Origin: Trichoplax adhaerens
Taxonomy: Eukaryota; Placozoa; Uniplacotomia; Trichoplacea; Trichoplacidae
Length of the DNA stretch: 64,000 nt
Reading direction: 5' to 3'
NCBI RefSeq assembly: GCF_000150275.1
Contig: NW_002060943.1
Location: 12,557,720 to 12,621,719, forward strand
Shown: piece by piece, positions 47,839 to 61,994 of the stretch
Layout: each line of letters starts with the position of its first letter
Position numbering within the stretch: the first letter of the stretch is position 1
Made by a program: the position numbers and the translations under genes
The notes under the pieces: generated by a model
Seen by the model: the letters and a program-made list of their open reading frames with translations, nothing else
Database searches by the model: none
Told to the model about the DNA's origin: nothing

Positions 47839-50800
47839 TTATGATATCATCGGATCATTTATTAACGGATATGTCATGTACATCCACTTGCCTCTTATTC
47901 GATGAGTAATTGCTATCGTTGCTAGTTGAACTAATTGATGTCCAGTTTTTCTAATTTCTTTTAACGAATTCATTAGTAAACTATCACAAAATAGAGTAAA
48001 ACTTTTCTTGTTTAAGCATTTTAGAAAATATGTTAGGTAGAGTTTTCTTTCTTCTTCTATAGAAGTCTCAATTGATATAGATTGATTCAAATCATAGATT
48101 TGCTTGGTAAATGGATTCCATAATGCAGCAGGAACAAATTTATTCCAATTATCGTCAATACTAACTACATCAATGATTTGATCGATATCACTGTGTGTCG
48201 GGGATAGCTCCCAAATATTGTCTAAGTCGTGTTGTTACAATAAAAAAATAAGAAAATTAGATAAAATTAAAGCTTAAAATTACTACTCTACCAGTGATTC
48301 ATGGAAATGCTTGTTAGTTTACCTCATTTGTTGATATATACTGTTATAATTAAATGCAGATGAAAAAAGCTAGGAAATATTGTAATTCTGCATATTGAAA
48401 GTTTAGTGGAATATCGAAAAAACTGCTTCTGTTAATTATTGATAGTATTTATCGTTTTAATTACTGTATTATTTGCTGATCAGTTATAGGGCTTAAAAAT
48501 TTTAATTATGAGGTACTTCTGTTCAAAAATGACAATATGAAGATATCTCCTTACAACTATATTCGATTGCATACTCAAGCTTTAGTCTGTACACATGATC
48601 ATTAGTTTAGCTGGCGATCTTTTCCTTTTAAATGTTTACTTTAATCAATCAAGGCACATCTTAACTTCTAGTACATTAACAAACTGCCAATTAAAATCCT
48701 ATTGCACGATTCTTTAATTCAAAATTACGTTAACCTTTTCAGTGATGTCATTTAAAGGACGCTACACTTAGATATAACAGTAATTCAAAGAAAAACTCTT
48801 AAATTTTAATTTATAGCATACCCTTGACATTTACTTTGTTCCCTAGATTCCAATCGTCTAGAGCTTTAAAACTCATGGGAGAGTAACATTCTTGGCATTT
48901 GATTTGTTGATAACCAAGACGTTGATGAACGTCGGTTATACCATTTAATCGCTGACATAGATCGCATTTAAGGTAAAATTGACCACGAATATTTTCGAAT
49001 TTTGGCATTTTCTTATTTGTAATTGATATCAATTCCTCTAGCAAGACTGAATGTGGACTAAACTTATCAATAAAATTTTTAACATTATGAACTAATGTAT
49101 TTTTTGATGTAGAATTATCCAATATTTCATATTGATATTGCATTGCTACGGTGGATTTTTCTTTTTTGACTACAATACAATATTGGTTATTTAAAAAAAA
49201 ATATTTAGCATAACGATGGAAGAACTGGACTAATGGATTTCCCCATTCTTTGAGACATGATGATATAAGATCTCGAAAAAGATTATCTGGAATATAAGGC
49301 ACTTGATCTTGTACATTATATCCTACATGAAGCCAGTCTGATTTTTCGTAGGGTTTTATTGTATTAGGTTCCTCTTCAACATATTGAGGTAGTACGTAAG
49401 GAATAAAATAGCCACGATTGTCTTGATATTGCTTATCGGAATCACTGATTTCGGATATAATGCCATAAATTTTTAAGACATCAATGATCATTTTTCTCTC
49501 CATATCATCGAAGTTAAAATGGCTAGCAAGGCTATTTAACCATTCGCAGTTTATTTTTTTCAAATAATTTATTTGGCCTAATTCGTCATGAAATTCCATG
49601 TCCTTATATCGCTGTGGATACCATTTTGAAGCATGACCAGCTATGTTTACAAGCCACTGAAGATCAGTAACAATAATTCCTTCATTTTGACAATATAGAA
49701 TGTCGCCAGCATCATTTAAATAGGATAACATATCAAGAAAGAAATTTTCATCTTCATATAATCCAATATCTCGCGATAGTTGGCGTATATCATCCACTTT
49801 CATTATTTTATGAATTGAATAACCCATTATATTATCAAAAAGATTTATTGATAATTCTTGGTTGTGATGCTTCTGAACAGCTTCGTGTAATATTTGCCCC
49901 ATGAAGAGCCATTTTGCCGGTATGTTTTCCTGAGAAAGTGGTAGAGACTGTAGAAACTGTCTTATCATAGCCATTAGTTCATTTCTACACTGTCGGCGAT
50001 TATTAATGATATCCAAATGATTATCTTGAAGATTGGAATTGAAAATAATTTTTGAAGAGACTACATGACTTTTTAAGAAAGGTAAGGATTTTAATAAGCC
50101 TTGAATTAATTGCTCAAATTGACAAGTTTGTTCTTCATGGATTTTGCCTTGGTGTAAACCGACCAAAATTATAATTGGTAACGAATATTCTTGAGTTTGC
50201 TCGTTCATAGTTATGCTGAGCCGGTTTTGAGAGGTATCTTTACCAATTATGGTAACCAGCCATTCCTTGAAAGTTTCTAGATATGAGATTCTTTCTGATG
50301 AATAATGCCAATTTTGCAAAGTCTCATTTATTGCATCAGTCATATTTAAGGGAATAATATATAAGTTGCTTTTAGGAATGAACGGATAGTAGGCAATAGA
50401 ATGGGCCACAGAGATATTATTACTGCAAAATTTGATAGCCTGAGAAGGTTTATTTGCAGTATTATTATTCCAAGTGAAGTATGATTGAAGAGACTCATTG
50501 AGTTGTGAATTTTGCCTATAAAGGCGAATTAATTTTTCGAATGGTGTTATAAAATTAGAGAATGAGTCATTAATTTTGGGCGTAGTTATTGTTTCGGTAC
50601 TTTGATAATTTCTATTTACTTGTCCGTATTCTTCCTCCTTAGTAACGTTTGTTCGTGATTTTGAGAAAGTATTTCCATTACTTTCCTCACCACAGCACGT
50701 ATTTTTAGCAAATTTTGTAACTAAAATATTCTTTAGCAAGGTGTATGTCACGAAGGTAAAAAGAAATACTTGATCATCGTTCAATTTACATGCAACATCA

Positions 50801-51951
50801 TCCGTAAAGCTAATTCCCGTATGTGCAGCACCAGTTAGTTGCTTTTCAATTCTATATGCAGAAATATTAAGCATTTCTATCAAAGATTGCGTACAAATAC
50901 TTGTATATCTAGCACTCATAACGCTAATTCTATTCAGATTATTGTAAAATTTAGCATTGCCCAAAGCCCTGATGCAAGCTTTCAAAAATTCCTTGTTGCC
51001 TGTAGGTGATATGAATAAAACGAAATTGAGCTAATATACGAAAAGATAATTAAAGATTTACTGTATTGACAGATTATTTATGATCAATAATTAAAATTAT
51101 TATTACAAGTCCAAACGTACGCAATTTGATTTTTTTATTCACTCTAATCGCAAAATAGAATACGTTCTAACACCACTAAAAGAATCTTACCGACAAGACA
51201 ATCTGATAAAATAGTTTTTTGATTCGATGATAACAAATCGTTAGAAGTATCTTCAAATAGAAAGGATGTCACTAACGTATAACATATTTATTATAACACC
51301 AATTAAAAACAACAGCTAAAAATCTCTCTTTCTTAGATTAAAACTGAAATGAACTCAGCTTTATTGATAAAAAACGTTCTTTGTGCTGGTTAAATTATAT
51401 GAGGTTAAAATATTGCACTTGGGTTTACGCATTAAACTTATAGATTGGCTTGGAGTTACTTACAATGTATACTTTGGCAGTTTTTTCCATTTAATTGACA
51501 TTTTTGATTCAAGCCTCCTAATGAAAAATTAATTGAATTCTGTTAATTGGTATAAATATTAGTGATTTCTACTCATCCTTAAAATAAATTAATGCTGGCC
51601 GTTATTACCAGATAACCTTGCTGTTTCGTCTTGCCTATTCAAGCAAAAAGCGATATGTTTCCCGGAGTTTATTTTTCTGGCTATTTGTTCTGCTTTCAAA
51701 CAGCAGAAGCAAGCATGATGATATTTCTTCTGCTTGATATAGATGTTGATTAAGATTAGAAACAGATCACAATAAAAATGATCATCGTACGGAGTTTCAT
51801 TAGTTAAAATCTTGACGGCATCGACTAGCTTTTCGATTTCAGGCAAGATTTCAATCGGTTGATCAATATCTTGATTGTAACTTTGATTTGCAGATAAGAT
51901 GAGGGAATTAATCTCATCTATTATTAAAGATTTCGTTGATTTATTACCCAT
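47839..51951 (-). CDS. TPR-start / degenerate Roc-COR / CARD-like protein
   Basis: Three exons join in phase 1: 51951-51609, 50999-48822, and 48221 to about 47.9 kb. Exon 1 starts MGNKSTKS (myristoylation-type Gly2) and carries the family's N-terminal helices. Its junction RLSG|NKEFLKACIRALG reproduces the paralogues' RLQGQFDLAIEDFGQSL, which confirms the splice. After this first helix pair the TPRs are replaced by a Roc-COR block: VGLHQG sits where a G4 motif would be, no intact P-loop is seen (only GEESNGNT), and DxxG is missing, so nucleotide binding is doubtful. COR follows (ENIPAKWLFMGQIL, DAGDILY, VTDLQWLVNIAG), then a CDLC...CQEC four-Cys knuckle. Exon 3 looks like a CARD (YFLKCLNKKSFTLFCDSLL, TGHQLVQLA). 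The gene probably continues into the ZU5-UPA exon at 46.6-47.6 kb. Role inferred: death-fold signalling adaptor. Confidence 0.8.
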
Positions 51952-54900
51952 AGCTAAGCGAATAACGCCTTGAAGTTTATTTTCCTTTTATAATAAATCA
52001 TTCCTTATTTAATATAGCACCGAATGGACTCAGAATAGCCCAATTGAAGCTTAAGATGGAACGTGAAAACAAATCAGAGCTGTAACTAGGCTAAAAATTT
52101 CGGTCATCAATGCTATTATTGATTATTGGGAGAAATTTCCAGATGTATTTATTCATAAAAGAGTACAACGATAGATTCTAGAATAATAAATATATACATC
52201 GTAATGGATTACACATTACGCAAAGATGTAATAAATAGAATAGCTATATAAGAAATCAAATAGACATTGCCGCTGTGTCTTTCTTAGAATAATAGACTTT
52301 ATTAATGGCTTTTTTTCTTTCTTTGTATTATTTGATGCAAACAACAAAAATTAAATTTTAGGCGTGTAGTTGCAAATCAAAACAATACGGGTAATTTAGA
52401 AAATTTAATAGTAATCTACTCTTAATTTCCTACCTAGATCAATACTATAGTCATTTACTATTATGTTAGTTACAGGGAGAGCTACCTGTTGCTTTTCATT
52501 CAACTTGCAACAATCTGCTTACAATCTTGGAATAAGAGTTTTCTTTAAGCCTATATCTTCGGGCAAGTGAATTATGTCATTGTTATGAGGATAACTATTT
52601 TTAATCACGCTGAAGTAATATAAAAAGAAACTCTTGTGATTTGAGTTTAACTCTAGCTGTAGTCTATTGCTTTGCTATATTATGATATTTCGAAACTGTT
52701 TCTAGTCGTTACGACAATGATTTATATGAATCCGTTAGTACATAAATAAAATTTAGTTTTTATCTTTGAGTAACTGCAAAACGCTGCTCAATTCATCATA
52801 AAACTAAGTATTAATTCTTCTAATACTTTGTTGTTGGCTACTTTGGATCGAGTTAAGATGATAGACTCATACTTTAAACATCTATAAATAATAATCGTAT
52901 AGGCATCTTCCCATTAAATCTCGTTTTGATTACGTCATCATTTCATCATATTATGAATCATTTATTGATGACTATGCACAAATTGTAAAGACGATAATTA
53001 ATTTAGTTAATAAGCCTTAACTGTGGCTTATGTATTCGAATTTTCCAACTTCAGGTAATATGAAGCAATATTACAATATAATATCGATTCTCGGGATGGA
53101 ATGACCCTGCCAGATGTAATATTTCTGTAGTTTATTTTGGTGATAAAATATAAGATTTTATACGAAGTTATGCCAGGGCGAGATGACTATGAATAAGGAC
53201 TACGGTATTACATAGATAAGATGCTAATATATCGAAGAATATGAACTAAGAAGATAATTCCACTACGTCACCAAAAATTTATAACTGAGAATGAAGCAGG
53301 ATGACGTATGCATGGCAATATGCAATGATGCAACCCATGTTTGATTGGATAGATAGCCATATTCAGAAAAGTTAAATTCCTTAATCATAGATATTATCGA
53401 GATTCTAGTATTGAATGATAGCTAATTAATTGCTATATTAGAAATTATTTATTTTAATATTAGCCAGTTAGCTAAGTCGATGAATAAACCTAAGTGACTT
53501 CATGTACTATGAAGATACCCTTACGCTTTCCGTGTTGAATACCGGTTTAAGATTGATGATTTGAAGCAACTTAAATCATACCAGTGAATTATATTAATTA
53601 CCTATTTGAGAAAAAGTCTTTTGATTGATGACTCAAGTCAATAATAGGCAATCATCTACCTGTAAATCGATTAAACGAAAAGCGACCAAGAATAACACAG
53701 ATGAGCTTCCATTAGAATTCGCTTTTTTGCGTTTATGATACTTTAGAGTAGATTTTTATTAATTATTGACGGTTGCTGCGTTCTTCTTTAACTCAATAAT
53801 AGCAGTCATTTTTAAATTCTATCTTGAGGAAGATAACGGTTAAGAAGGTTGACTTCCAAAATTCTCCTTCAAGTTTTTGTATTGTAACTATTCTAACTTA
53901 GGTTTTTTTATCGTGATAAGAATTCTAGCTTTAAATACATGACTTATTTGGCTGATTATAACGGTACATCTACTTAATATCTAAACATATTGTAAACCCA
54001 ACTGCTTTGTTCGGGTTAGAATTTAAAATAATTAATCAGTAGTACAATATTCGTTAAGAATCAGATATAGTGATCTTGTAATTTAATAGATGTCTTTAGT
54101 TAATAGAATATGTATGGCTACTTTGATCATTGATTACAGAGAAGTTAATGTTACTTTGTAATTTCATTCAGTATGAACCCAAACCATTGATCTGGGTTCT
54201 AATTTCACTTTGTTATTTTGTCTTAATGTATACTGTAGCAATATACAGTTCCAAGCTAAACTGTATTTATATTAACTAAATATCTTTCGGGAATCTAGGG
54301 TATAATTTAACTTATTTTGTGAATTTGATTGCTAGCTTAATTTGGAGTACCTAAGAATGATAGATGGATGCTCTAACACCACCAACAAGTCTGCGTAACA
54401 TACTAGTATAGTAGATGGCATAATTCGATAGTTTAGTGAAATCTTAGAAAGGGAAGATAAGAAAAAAATCTAGGATAATCATGAGTTATCTTATTAATTG
54501 ATAGCTTGCTTGATTGGGCCCATATTTGTATTGCTCTTACAAAAATTTTAGTTAAAAATTATAATAATCTGGTATCTTTCTCTAATGTATTTTGTTTTGA
54601 ACCTCAAGTGTCGGTAGCTTAACTTAGTTCTTCTCGTCTAATATCACTATTGTTTTGTAAAAATTAGATTCAAGATAACTTAGAATAGCTCTGAAATACT
54701 TTTATCTTACGGTAATACTAATGAAACTTGCATAACTAGAAATTATGATCACCACGATAGTTTATCAGACTTTCTTTAGAACTTTGAAAATTTTTAGTTG
54801 ACGAAGTTGAATTGCAACTATTTTGTCAGGTACACCAGTTATAAAACTAAAGTTTAACCGAATCTGCAATATTCATAACTTGTAATAATACGGATAAAAC

Positions 54901-57900
54901 ACTCCTTTATAATATCTGAATACTTGCGTATAGGAAACACTAAATCTATCAATAATATTTCTGTGATATGATAATTTGCGTAACTATCTTAATATATCTG
55001 ATAAAATCTAATAATTGATTCTAAGCTGAAATTGTAAAATATGCCAATAGATTAAATTTTATTTGCCGCTACGCGCATATTAGAAAAACAGATGAAATTT
55101 TAAAGAGTTGCTCACTGGAAATAAAGTAGAGAAACTAGTTCTTTTTTCAGACAGATCTGTAAAGATATTAAAATTGTTAAAAATTGAGCTAGATTTATTT
55201 ACATTTGGCCACTTCTAAATGTAAATATTTAGTGGATAGGAAGCAATTTAAGTTATCATGGGGCATCAAAATTTAATGTATCGTTCTGTAGATACTTTTA
55301 GTTAGTTTATCGAAAAGTAAACAACATAGAAATTATGGTAAAAAACTTGACAATTCTTATGTTAAACAGTTTCACAAATAATGCTGAATCCTTATTATGG
55401 TCACATCATCATACTTCGTTCATATTGTTTCATTGCTCAAAAAGCAATATTATTGCAATGTAACGTTGCTATACTCTTATATCACATAACCTGAGTTTAT
55501 TGAAGGACTGATTTACAGCATTGAAATTTTGGGTTCTTAGCCTTGCTGATGATGCATAGTGCCCATGTCATTCTCTGATGAATTTCATGAAACAATCATA
55601 GAAAGTACACTAATAAATAAGCATTGAGATAATTTCTTGAAATTTCAAAATGTGCAGTAATTTAAGTAAAATTATAGCAAATATTGGTATTATATTGTCG
55701 TTCAACTTGACGCTTATATACTTTATGCGTTTTTGAAAATGAATGCTTCAAAATTTCATAACTTTAGAAGATTTTAAAGTAATTTTGGAAGTAAAAATAG
55801 CTACAGTCACAATTAAATATCATTTAAATTTTGTTTATGTATTTGCATATCATCCGACTACTTGATTTGTACCTTGTTGATATTTACTGTACTAAACAAA
55901 AATAGTTAAACAGAATCAAATAATGCAGGAAATTTAGATGCTATATTTTTTATCACCTTTATTGCAGTGCTTTGAATGTAGGTACGGTAACAATCAAAAT
56001 ATTTTCATGTTCTAATCTGCTTTTACAAAGGCAGAACAAGATCATTGATAATTTAAAGCGTTCATATGACCGTTTGTGGAAACTTCTAGATTATCACATA
56101 TCATAGGAATTTAATCATGCAGTATGTAGTGAATAATTATTTTAAATATTCTAATTTTTAAATTACGAAATGAGAGTTGTGCCTTGTCAAGAAATTGAAA
56201 AATTTATCTAAAATTTATCACAATAGATAAAATATTGCAATTTAAGGAGGGAAATAACAGAAAATTACATTTTTGTCTTCAATTTGACTTACGTATAATA
56301 CTTAATATTTTATGATTACTGTGTTTTCTAAAAGAAATTAAATTACGCATGAATTAATAATAAGAAATTGTGAAATGTATCTGAATTAATGTCTAGTCAA
56401 GTAAATCCTTTTTGAGCTAATCTAAAATTATCACCAACTTACGTCGAACAGAGCTAGAAAAGTGCATCGAAGAGCTTGTTCATACACAGCAGCAAATTTT
56501 GAAACAGACATACAAAATTCACGTAAATCTGAAGAATTTATCTATTAATTTAGTATATTATACTTGGGCTTGTTTATCGTGTGACCAACCAACTTGATTT
56601 TTTAGCTCATTATTTGGGCCGATTCAAAAGAAGAACTGTAATAAGTGATCTTCTTATTAATAAAAAAAACTTCAGTCTCTAGTAAACTCACTTTATTCCA
56701 TAGATCAGGTTCATCTTACAACTACTAAGAACTATCTAGCTTCAATAGGACTATAATTTACAGCGAAAGCTCGCGGTTTGTATATCCTTTATGACAGAAT
56801 GAATTTTACACCTTACAATCATATCTTGATAAATTAAGTCGCAAGATAACAGTTCATCATCTCGCAAGCTATTCATTATTCACGCGTCTAATTAAAGCGC
56901 CACAATGCAACTTTCCCAGTACTAACATAATTAGTCTTATCTATTCATATCATAAAATCTTAATGTGAACATCTCAATAACATGAAGACAATACGCATTG
57001 TAAACCTCTTCTACAAATAGATATCTTCAAAATCATACAATCTAACGTAGGAGTACTACTACTCTTGTACGGTCTTACAATCACAATGCAAGCTATATTT
57101 GGGGCTGCACTACAAAAACATAGTACCGTAGATTACTGTATGCAATATGTGGTGTCATAATTTGACTAACTTAATTTAATATTTCTAAGATTTGAAGTAT
57201 TATTATTTAAGCAATAGCCATTAATAATGCTTCTAAGAGATCATTAATTAGTTATTGCAGGCTGTAACATTATGATCTTATATAGAAGATGCCTAGTATA
57301 GTAATATCCTAACATACGAATACTTATCATATACCGTTTAAGTACTGTATTGTATTACATTCATAATGTACGACATCATGACCACATATAGACGACATGC
57401 TATACATATAAAGACATTATCTCAATCCCATCTAAAACCTATAAATACCCTTGTACGCTAACTCGTTAGTCAGTTCCTACATTCCTGCTATCTCAAATAC
57501 CTTACCTATAACAACCATATCATTGTTAGCCTGTAACTTGTATCTCAATAAAATCCTTTATACCTTCTATCATCGTCTACCTTAAAATACTTTACGCTAC
57601 TTAAAGAAGATAATATTACACAGGCTATTTCATAGTAATGATTCAGTTGATTTATCTACTACGTTTTATATCAGAATAGAGAATGAGAGAGAATTCAATA
57701 AGCTTCTATAATAATTATACATATCCAATCGGAAATTTTGTAACACGCTTTGCGTTGCATGCTAAAACTGATGGACAATTTGATAGTTATTTTATCGTTA
57801 TAGTGTTAATCGAATTTAAGTGCATAATATACGTTAGATAAAGTGTTTTGTATACTTTTTCATTAGGTTAAAATTGCCAAGAATTTAGGGGAAGAATATT

Positions 57901-60900
57901 GAGTTGGAAAGAAAAATTTGCAGAAATTCCTTTGGAACCGTTCCAAACCTCCATTCACTTTATCAAAAAGGTTAAGTAGAATAACTAGAAATAGAATAAA
58001 AATAAATCAAAGCTATAATAATCTATTATAATAGCTTTAATCAGTCATTTATTGAAATAACCTAAAAGCTCTTATATTGTTTGTCTAGGCTTTATTATCT
58101 TAATATTGGGATCAAATTCTTGAATACATGCGTATTCAATCTAAATAATGAAATATCATCAATTTTTTTTCCATATCATTACATATTTAATTGATAGTTG
58201 TCAGCCGTTAATAAAATTGTTAGTATTCAATTATTGTAAATTAATAAAAATAATGAGATAGCTGATAGTGTGTAATTTTATTCGGAATTAATGAGTAACA
58301 ATAGAATAAATCAATAATAATACCTGTATTTAAGTCTTGCAAGTAATTTTTGAAATGAATACAATTCCTTTCCTTTCCTATAGTTGTTGCACGTTTTGTA
58401 ATTGAATGGCGTTAAAGTGATTTAACTGTGGTCTGTTTCGTTAATTTATCATTTCTAGATTTGCCAATCTGTTAATGATACAAAGTCACAATAAGATCAA
58501 CTTCACTTAAGAAACTAGTAAGTATGTCATGGTATTCCAATTTAGTTCTATCGGTAAAGATTACTTTATTTGATATAAAATATCTTCTATTAATTTTGGA
58601 GTAAAGTTATGCTTCACTATTTCTATCACGATTGGTTACATTCGCAATTTATAGTTTCTAATACGAAAATAATAGTTACCGGTATGTAAAGAATTCATCT
58701 AAAAAATTTAATCTAATTTGTTCAGTAAGACAGATGGTGTACAGATGCGTGTATCATACAAAAATTATGTAATTCGGGAAGGTTCAATCATGTGACATGA
58801 TAAAATATTACTGAAATTTAGACCTTTCTTATTCATAATCAAGTCATGATTTTCGATCTGTCTAAAGTTGTAATTATTTATATATCCTAATTTTGCTAGT
58901 GTGTTGGTGCTAATTCTACAAAACTATACAATTTAGTAATCGATTATAATGCAGTATAACAAGTTGTAAAAACTGTTGTTTCTGGTGCTATGATTAGTTT
59001 GCGGCAATGAAATAGTTAAGGCTGATTAATTATTCGCATATAAACGATACAAACGACTTTTAAAAGCAGCTATAAATTAGAAATTGACGATAAGAATTGA
59101 TAAATCGATGACGTTTTTGGGTATGTGTCTGTATTATAGTTGTTTATCCCGATTAACATATAGCACCTGGTGTATAGAAAAAAAGTACAGTAGCCTTAAC
59201 TGGAAAATAAATCATTACTTCATAATTTTACTTATAAATAAATTAACTGAAAAGTAAGTCACTATTCATTATGAAGTGTCGCATGATGTTACATACTTGT
59301 CAATAAATTTTATTATTTACAAAAAGCCCATCGAAGTAATGTAAAATGCCTTAGAAATTTACATTATGATAAACTGCTATACAGCCTACTTTTCAATCGC
59401 AAAATCCGCTCTAAAATAATTTTACGAGACAATTTGGAATAAAATCTAACGATTTATCATGCTAGGCCAAATACATAAAATATAAGAAACAGAACCGTGG
59501 AATGTATGCTGTTGTTGACTAACAGTTGATCATCACAGTAATTATCATTGATATTGGCGGTAATTATATCTATAAAGAATACTTTAGAAGCTAAATGTCT
59601 ATGAATAAATATGCCGTAACTGAAAAAGAGTTCTTTGCTGTCTATACTGCCCATACTTTTCAATAAAAGTAACAGCAAGCCTATTTATTACTGATTAATA
59701 AAGACAAAGACTCAGATGATTATTATTCACAAATTAGCTGATGAATCATTGCTGATGAAGGAAAATGATTATGTATTGTCTTACAAAGCATGCGTAGCTC
59801 TTTAGTGCATTATATTGGATTTGAAATTAATCAAAAATAGTGGGTCGTTCCTAATGAAATATGTGAAAAGAATGCGATTAAGAAATCCAACTCCAACAAG
59901 ATAGATTCTCTACAATTCTTAGTGCGAAAAGGAATAGCATTAAAATACTTAATCCGTTTTGGCATAACAATAATTGATAGAATCTTGAAATAGAAATTTT
60001 AAACTATTAGGAAATTTGGGTAATACACTACTGATAATAATATTTTAGGGGTGGTTCATATCTTCGATAGTATTATTTCATGATAAGCGTATGAACCAAA
60101 GAATGCTATCTATTACAATACTTTACATTGATAGACCATTTTGTCAATTATGCAATAAAACTCAAAGACGGGTTATATTACTATACTTATTCAATACGCA
60201 TGATGATTACCTGCAGTTCGTGTTCCCTCCCAAATTATGTAAAGCAAAAGAAGAAATAGTAGAACTAAACATGATAGTAAGTACGTTAATGTCTGACATC
60301 AAGGAAAATTAATATCTACAGCTACTAATATACGTATAATGAAGAAGAGAGCTCTGATCAATTCGTGATTGTTAATGACAAATCGATTAAATAAAACAGG
60401 ACATAATTGTATAGTGTACATTAAAAATGGATTAATTGGCGTGAAATATCGTAAGTATTTCAGAATTACCTATGCTGAACTTTGATTAGCAATTTCATTG
60501 GTGTAATACGTTATATTTCTACTCTATTTGACTTTTAATCATAGTGAGTTAGTATACTGTACAGTACTACGATTTACTGTATATCATTTCAGCTAGAGTG
60601 TCAAATATATACGTAAATCTAAAAATAGGTCCAAGGTAACTGTTGGTTGGAGTTTCAGCCTCCATAATATGTCAAATCATGTAGTAATTCCACCAATCAT
60701 CGAAGGTTATACCGTGGGAAAATCAATTAGGTAGCACTCAATGTTGTGACAGGTACACAATTACGCACTTTCCCGGAATTAATATAATCGGTAAGATCAA
60801 GAAATAAAGGAAACAATTATCAAAATGAAGCTCTATTTTTGGCATTGTAAGCCATTGACTTAGTTAAGATGCTATTATTACGATAATAAATTATCGACGA

Positions 60901-61529
60901 TTATGTATTTATGGAATGCAGCCAATAATCTTATTGCCCTTGTTTTGTACTTGCAGAGGCACAAATAATTGATGTTCATAATAGAACACAGTATTGACTT
61001 CACGCTAATGAAGAAAACTCTAATTTAGTACTTATATTTTTATGTTACAAAACTCATAATGTCGTAAATTATGGTTTTATCAATTGTCATCGCTTGTTAC
61101 ATGTTAGCTACTATAAGCTACAGAGCAAAAAGCATAAATTAAAATAGCTATGACAGCATAAAGTTAATTAGTAATAACTCAACAGCACATAAATCCAATT
61201 TAAGTTGCCTTACCGGTTAGCCTTATGCCTTTACCTTCATCATATTGTTAGCGTTTATTCTATAATTGATACATTAAGAAAGGATAAATGATTTATTCAG
61301 TCAATTAGCACATTTGCCACTTTTAACATTAAAGCATTATTTTTCGATATAATAATACGCGTATGTCACCAAGTGATTCTCGTAGATAAAAAGTTTTGTC
61401 ATACTCATTAAAGAACATGCAGTGGTATTTGTTAACAATAACGTTTACTATGATATTATGCATAGTTATATGATACTATCTACTTAATGATAAACTAATG
61501 CTGTTGTAACTTCAAAATAAACTGTCGGA
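51952..61529. other. Long AT-rich region without recognisable genes
   Basis: About 9.6 kb of very AT-rich sequence with no frame beyond about 75 codons and no family motif. Short frames at 59457 (minus) and 60091 (plus) look like chance. I see no tandem repeat, tRNA-like or rRNA-like sequence. Short exons or non-coding RNA genes cannot be excluded by eye. Confidence 0.5.
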
Positions 61530-61868
61530 CTACGTAACAAAGTTTGGATCAGTTATGCAAAGACAGTCTAGTGGTTCAATATAATTTAATAGCGATAGGA
61601 AGTCGTCATTATTATTAATGATAACAGGTTCATAGCTACAATTTTCTGCTTTCAAAGGCGATTTATAGCAGACTAATATAAAGGAGCGACTATTTGTATT
61701 GCTATGGTATATAAGAACAATATTATTTTCTTCTATTTTATTTAAAGGTAAACTAGTAAAAAACCATCGTATACAGTATTTACTATCGCTGGAAAGTATT
61801 TGATCTCATCAGAAATTATCAACAAAAATTTTCCACTTTCAATATTGCTATAGTACAGTCTACGAATG
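61530..61868 (-). other. Coding-like stretch, candidate 3' exon of the TPR-ZU5 gene
   Basis: Two overlapping possibilities follow the ZU5-UPA exon. One begins at a textbook acceptor (AAAATTTTACAG|C, exon start 61868) and stays open for about 40 codons to a stop at 61742. The other is a 91-codon open stretch (61805-61530), with acceptor TTTCCAG|C at 61788, that includes KYCIRWFFTSLPL. Both need a phase-2 donor, but the ZU5-UPA exon ends in phase 0 (CAA|GTAAGT), so neither connects directly. I do not recognise a domain. Confidence 0.3.
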
Positions 61869-61994
61869 CTGTAAAATTTTATTTTATCTATTTAATAGAT
61901 TGATAAGTTATTGGTACGAGTGAAAATTAAAAAAAATGATAGCGATTGCCAAGGATTTATAAGCAGTAAGGGCTATACTCGTATCATGACTTAC

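Noticed and set aside
50673-50700. GEESNGNT as a possible P-loop of the Roc domain
   Set aside because: It resembles GxxxxGK[ST] only if Lys is allowed to be Asn, and the distance to the next Roc-like segment is too long. Treated as coincidence pending a structural model.
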